Shown: positions 60,441 through 64,000 of the stretch, piece by piece
Layout of the letters: each line of letters starts with the position of its first letter
How positions within the stretch are numbered: position 1 is the stretch's first letter
Assembly (NCBI GenBank): GCA_017515105.1
Contig: JAFWHO010000001.1
Coordinates: forward strand, 124,001 to 188,000
Length of the DNA stretch: 64,000 nt
From: Candidatus Saccharimonadota bacterium
GTDB taxonomy: Bacteria > Patescibacteriota > Saccharimonadia > Saccharimonadales > Saccharimonadaceae
Direction: 5' to 3'
The notes under the pieces: model-generated
Database searches by the model: none
Seen by the model: the letters and a program-made list of their open reading frames with translations, nothing else
What the model was told of the DNA's origin: nothing
Translations under genes and position numbers: made by a program

Positions 60441-61637
60441 CTATTCAGCGTCCAATAATTCCGAAGCTTTCTTAATCATATAAGCCGCTTCGTTTGTCGG
60501 AATAATATATACTGGCTTCGATCCCTCAGTAGCGATATTCGCATATCCTGCGCTCTTGTCAACCGAAACGTCGCCCCTAAGCTTAAAGCCCATAAACTCC
60601 AATTTATCCATTATTGCGTTACGTACTGGGAAAGATCTCTCGCCAATGGTTGCTGTAAATACAATCGCATCTACTCCGCCCATCTTTGCTGCAAACTCAC
60701 CAATCTTACCGGCAACCCCATCAATAAACATATCAAATGCCTTTGCAGCTTTTTCATCATCTTCTTCAGCTCCAGCAATAATCTCGCGCATATCCGAAGA
60801 ACCAGCAAGTGCTACGAGCCCAGATTGCTTGATCATTACCTTAATTGCCTCCTCAGCACCTAGTTTCTCACCAAGAAGAGCCCCGATCGTCGGGTCAATC
60901 GAACCAGTCCTCGTAGACGACATCAATCCTTCAAGCGGAGTCTCGCCCATCGAGGTGTAAGCCGGTTCACCGTCGATAAATCCAGTCACCGAGCAACCAG
61001 AACCAAGGTGACACACGATCATCTTGTCTGCCAAAATCCCGAGTTCTTTTACCCTACCAATGATAAAGCCATATGATGAACCATGCGCACCATATCTTGC
61101 TAACTCAAATTCTTCCACCACCTCAGCCGGCAAAGCATAGTCGTTGTCACGACGCGAATCTCTGGTAAGCGCCTCTGAATCACTCATCGTAAGCACTGGA
61201 ATACCAGGAAATGCCGCCATTGCATTTTTGAGCCCTCTAATGGCGCCCGGTACATGTAACGGATAAGTAAGTTTTGCTTTCTCAAGCTCCACAAACGTTT
61301 CATCATCTGCAATGTGATGCTGCGTGAAATATTTCCCTGCCGCTGGCGTCCTTACTAAGATACCATCTAGAGGATGCGCCTCATTAATAAAGCCTTCCTT
61401 CTCGAAGATTGCCTTGGCTTCCTTAAACGCCTCGTCTAGGGAATCCCATTTCTTATCGATCAATTCTTCCGAACCATCTGCCCGCGTAATCGTACAGATA
61501 AATTTCTTCTTGCCATCCTCTTCGATCCCCTCAAAATAGAGCGAACAGACCTCATCTTCACCCTCATAAAGCGAAAACTTCTCCGAAGATGACCCGGAAT
61601 TAAGAACTAAAAAGATTTTTGTAATATTTGTTGCCAT
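60441..61637 (-). CDS. ackA: Acetate kinase
   Basis: 398 aa from the ATG at 61637 (AAAGGAG seven bases before). Family motifs: LVLNSGSSSEKFSLY at the N-terminus, HPLDGILVRTPAAGKYF, IVCHLGSGCSVTGFIDG with GETPLEGLMSSTRTG, and DAIVFTATIGERS near the end. It makes ATP and acetate from acetyl phosphate and ADP. With Pta at 7386-8141 it forms the acetate branch, likely a major energy route in a fermentative reduced-genome organism. It has a TTTGTGGTATAAT promoter. Confidence 0.96.
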   Translation of the reverse strand: MATNITKIFLVLNSGSSSEKFSLYEGEDEVCSLYFEGIEEDGKKKFICTITRADGSEELIDKKWDSLDEAFKEAKAIFEKEGFINEAHPLDGILVRTPAAGKYFTQHHIADDETFVELEKAKLTYPLHVPGAIRGLKNAMAAFPGIPVLTMSDSEALTRDSRRDNDYALPAEVVEEFELARYGAHGSSYGFIIGRVKELGILADKMIVCHLGSGCSVTGFIDGEPAYTSMGETPLEGLMSSTRTGSIDPTIGALLGEKLGAEEAIKVMIKQSGLVALAGSSDMREIIAGAEEDDEKAAKAFDMFIDGVAGKIGEFAAKMGGVDAIVFTATIGERSFPVRNAIMDKLEFMGFKLRGDVSVDKSAGYANIATEGSKPVYIIPTNEAAYMIKKASELLDAE

Positions 61638-61697
61638 TTTTTCTCCTTTCCGCAATTATACCACAAAATAGCAGGTTGCGCCCCCATCCCATTCTAT

Positions 61698-62354
61698 TTA
61701 TAATAGTACAACCTTAAACCCACCTTCTTTTGCGCCGCCCCATTCGTCCACCGCCTTTTTCACCCCTGGAAGAGCCGGATTACTATAATCATGTATCACC
61801 ATCACGCCACCCTTACTCATCTTCGGTGCCACCAGTCTCAAAGAATCCCGAATCGACTCATAAAAATCTCCATCTAGAAAAGAAAACGAAATCACCGGTG
61901 GCAAATCATCAGAGGTCAAATCCGAAAACCACGCCTTTGTAATCACTGGCACAGGTAGCCCTGCCCTGAGAAACCTTTCCTTCACTCCCCTCTTTGTCAC
62001 CGTGAGCTCCCCACCCTTAAAATCCACACCAAGTACCGACTCATCATACTTACTCTTCTCTGGTAAACCCTCAAAAGAATCATAAATCCACAGCCGTTTC
62101 TTTAGTTTTCCACCACCATCCTTATCCACTACTTTTTCACCACTTTTCCACAAGTTATCCATAGACTTATCCACAGGGTTTTCCACAGAATTACCCCTGT
62201 TATAACTCTTCAAAACCTCCGCGAGAAGCAGCGAAGTGTCACCTTTATAGCATCCCATTTCAACAAAATCCCCCTCCGCTCTCAAGCACTTCTCAGCGAG
62301 TTCCACTATCTTTTTAGTTTCGTCCGCCGAAACCTGATCATTTTTCCAAGCCAT
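61698..62354 (-). CDS. Class I SAM methyltransferase, TylF-like
   Basis: 218 aa. The SAM-binding loop FVEMGCYKGDTSLLLAEVL, then LWIYDSFEGLPEKSK, SFLDGDFYESIRDSL and GGVMVIHDYSNPALPGVKKA fit macrocin-O-methyltransferase (TylF/MycF)-type enzymes that use an Asp-rich metal site (DGD, HDY). The substrate may be a sugar or polysaccharide. Odd: between the SAM loop and the next strand lies a hydrophilic insert with four-residue repeats (SVEN PVDK SMDN) encoded by 12-bp units that resemble DnaA boxes. It starts 6 bp after uvrA. Confidence 0.75.
   Translation of the reverse strand: MAWKNDQVSADETKKIVELAEKCLRAEGDFVEMGCYKGDTSLLLAEVLKSYNRGNSVENPVDKSMDNLWKSGEKVVDKDGGGKLKKRLWIYDSFEGLPEKSKYDESVLGVDFKGGELTVTKRGVKERFLRAGLPVPVITKAWFSDLTSDDLPPVISFSFLDGDFYESIRDSLRLVAPKMSKGGVMVIHDYSNPALPGVKKAVDEWGGAKEGGFKVVLL
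62122..62189. repeat. 12-bp periodic repeats with DnaA-box-like cores
   Basis: TTATCCACT, TTTTCACCA, TTTTCCACA, TTATCCATA, TTATCCACA and TTTTCCACA follow at a 12-bp period. One is a perfect TTATCCACA. They are in frame within the methyltransferase gene and match the repeat at 10344-10391. Confidence 0.8.
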
Positions 62355-62360
62355 AAGAAC

Positions 62361-64000
62361 CTAATTCTTTAGATATTTCCTCAAATATTCCCCTGTTGGC
62401 GTCTTTGCCGACTTCGCTAAATCCTCTGGCGTTCCCTCTGCTACCACCTGTCCACCCTTGAGGCCCCCTTCTGGCCCCATATCTATAATCCAGTCCGCTG
62501 ATTTTATCACATGTAAATTATGCTCAATCACAATCATCGTATTTCCACCGTCCACCAATCGGTTCAGGATCGAAAGAAGCCTCTTTACATCATCAGAGTG
62601 GAGCCCCGTAGTCGGCTCATCGAGAATATACAAAGTCTTCCCAGTTGAGCGCCTTGATAGCTCCGTCGCGAGCTTAATCCTCTGCGCCTCACCACCCGAA
62701 AATGTCGTCGCCGGCTGACCAAGACGGATATAGCCTAGCCCCACCTCTTGAATCGTTCGAAGTTTCGAAGCAATCGACGGCACGTTAGAAAAGAATTCCA
62801 CCGCCTCATCAATCGTCATATCGAGCACCTGTGAAATATCCTTCCCCTTGTATTTCACTTCCAAGGCCTCCGCATTATACCTCTTACCATGACAAGCCGG
62901 ACATGTCACATACACATCAGGCAAGAAATGCATTTCAATCTTATTTACGCCGTCCCCCTGACAATGCTCGCACCTACCACCCTTTACGTTAAATGAAAAC
63001 CTGCCAGCCTTATATCCACGTATCTCCGCCTCAGGTTGAGAAGCAAATAATTCACGAATCGCAGTAAACACCCCAGTATAAGTTGCTGGGTTGGAGCGCG
63101 GCGTCCTACCGATCGGCGATTGGTCAATCACGATCACCTTATTCAAATTCGATATCCCCTCAATCTTATCGTGTAGCCCCGACACCGTTTGTGCACGGTG
63201 GAGACGCGCCAAAAGCTCATTTGCCAAGATAGAGTTCACCAAAGTAGACTTCCCTGATCCACTCACTCCAGACACCACCGTCATTACTCCTAGCGGGAAA
63301 TGCACATCGATATTCTTCAAATTGTTTTCTCTAGCTCCCACCACTACAAGTTCTTGGCCACGTTTTGCTTTTCGCCTCTTCTTCGGTACAGGGATCGTCA
63401 AAGCCCCAGACAAATATTTACCCGTAATGGAATCTGGATTATTCATCACTTCTTCCGGAGTACCAGCGGCCACCAACTTACCACCTAGCGCACCCGCACC
63501 AGGTCCAATATCAATAATATAATCGCTAGAAAGCATCGTATCTTCATCGTGCTCCACTACAAGCACGGTGTTTTTCAAATCTCTTAAATGCTTCAAAGTC
63601 GCAATCAGCTTGTCATTGTCTCTCTGGTGTAAGCCAATTGAAGGCTCATCTAGCACATATAACACACCCTGAAGCCCCGAGCCAATTTGTGTCGCCAACC
63701 TAATTCTCTGAGCTTCACCGCCCGACAAAGTATTAGCTGCGCGCCCCAGCTCCAAATACCCAAGCCCCACATCCTGCATGAATTTCACCCTCTCGCGTAT
63801 TTCCTTCAAAATTGGGTCCGCAATCATCTTCTCAGATTCAGAGAATCCCAAATCCTGCGACAATACTTCAAGCGCCGCATCCACATCAAGATTGCACATA
63901 TCCACGATATTAAGATCGTGTACCGTCACCGCAAGAACCACAGGTTTAAGTCTCGCCCCGTGACATTCTTGGCACTGCCTTACTCTCATGAACCTCTCAA
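62361..64000 (-). CDS. uvrA: UvrA excinuclease subunit, C-terminal part (cut by window end)
   Basis: The visible 546 codons cover the second half of UvrA. There is the end of the first zinc module ([11 protein letters not shown]), the ABC signature [18 protein letters not shown] with [14 protein letters not shown], a second P-loop [14 protein letters not shown], a CxxC zinc finger (CEHCQGDG and [10 protein letters not shown]), and a second signature [15 protein letters not shown] with [12 protein letters not shown]. UvrA dimers find bulky DNA lesions and load UvrB. The N-terminal half is beyond the window. It is upstream of the methyltransferase by 6 bp, probably co-transcribed. Confidence 0.97.
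   Translation of the reverse strand, partial: ERFMRVRQCQECHGARLKPVVLAVTVHDLNIVDMCNLDVDAALEVLSQDLGFSESEKMIADPILKEIRERVKFMQDVGLGYLELGRAANTLSGGEAQRIRLATQIGSGLQGVLYVLDEPSIGLHQRDNDKLIATLKHLRDLKNTVLVVEHDEDTMLSSDYIIDIGPGAGALGGKLVAAGTPEEVMNNPDSITGKYLSGALTIPVPKKRRKAKRGQELVVVGARENNLKNIDVHFPLGVMTVVSGVSGSGKSTLVNSILANELLARLHRAQTVSGLHDKIEGISNLNKVIVIDQSPIGRTPRSNPATYTGVFTAIRELFASQPEAEIRGYKAGRFSFNVKGGRCEHCQGDGVNKIEMHFLPDVYVTCPACHGKRYNAEALEVKYKGKDISQVLDMTIDEAVEFFSNVPSIASKLRTIQEVGLGYIRLGQPATTFSGGEAQRIKLATELSRRSTGKTLYILDEPTTGLHSDDVKRLLSILNRLVDGGNTMIVIEHNLHVIKSADWIIDMGPEGGLKGGQVVAEGTPEDLAKSAKTPTGEYLRKYLKN

Noticed and set aside
62122-62189. Chromosomal origin suggested by clustered DnaA-box-like sites
   Set aside because: The sites lie inside a coding gene at strict 12-bp (four-codon) period, with no AT-rich unwinding region and no dnaA/dnaN nearby.
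1-64000. Insertion sequences or prophage genes
   Set aside because: No transposase, integrase or phage structural protein was found among the real coding frames.

Overview
The window reads as a chromosome segment of a Candidatus Saccharibacteria (TM7) or closely related Patescibacteria/CPR member. This is inferred from gene content, not from a 16S gene, which is absent here. The indicators are a split VirB4 ATPase next to PrgI, a VirB6/TrbL-like giant and several VirB2/TrbC-like pilins; compact versions of housekeeping genes (251-aa Pta, 84-aa GroES, a DnaJ without zinc fingers); an acetate-kinase energy branch; many surface-anchored proteins; and promoters of an extended -10 type (TGnTATAAT) that often start transcription at or next to the ATG.

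Layout. 1-2.3 kb: end of a dockerin-like gene, a small PDTG-anchored surface protein, a 36-codon leader ORF with alternative hairpins, and an MFS exporter. 2.3-4.6 kb: a pseudopilin, a PH-domain membrane protein and ruvB. 4.65-6.8 kb: a rod-like palindromic element, CIRCE sites and dnaK. 6.8-9.9 kb: NUDIX, pta, glmM and a GNAT gene. 9.9-13.9 kb: surface polysaccharide genes (O-antigen-ligase-like, GT4, polyprenyl glycosylphosphotransferase). 14-16 kb: glmS, a broken tRNA-like copy and intact tRNA-Lys(CTT). 16-19.9 kb: accessory cassette with flavodoxin, PNPOx-like and Zn-ribbon genes, a GIY-YIG/DUF2075 helicase and a MazG-like enzyme. 20-24.5 kb: poorly characterised proteins and a secreted transglutaminase. 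24.6-31.7 kb: a Ham1-like NTPase, a deaminase, a two-component system beside a membrane-tethered beta-helix protein, and RNase Y. 31.7-36.5 kb: dnaJ and the split virB4-prgI unit.

36.5-56.2 kb is the most unusual part. A 1194-aa secreted FISUMP protein and a VirB6-like protein are followed by a type VII secretion-like locus. One operon behind a consensus promoter encodes two WXG100 proteins and five further proteins, most of them small and helical; facing it is a YukD/EsaB-like ubiquitin-fold gene overlapping a 1523-aa EssC-like FHA/FtsK ATPase. Four VirB2-like pilin genes carrying five modules follow. EsaA, EssA and EssB are not in the window, so this looks like a reduced or divergent T7SS embedded among T4SS-type genes.

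56.3-64 kb: tRNA-Ser(GCT), whose 3' end and terminator are tandemly repeated every 65 bp; three hypothetical proteins, two of them with membrane segments; groES-groEL behind a CIRCE site; ackA; a methyltransferase; and the C-terminal part of uvrA, cut by the window edge.

Links between genes: dnaK, dnaJ and groESL share CIRCE operators and so probably an HrcA repressor encoded elsewhere. GlmS, GlmM and possibly the GNAT feed UDP-GlcNAc synthesis. Pta (7.4 kb) and AckA (60.4 kb) form an acetyl-CoA/acetate ATP branch. The T4SS-like and T7SS-like proteins, pilins and surface proteins fit an organism that lives attached to a host bacterium; that ecological reading is inference.
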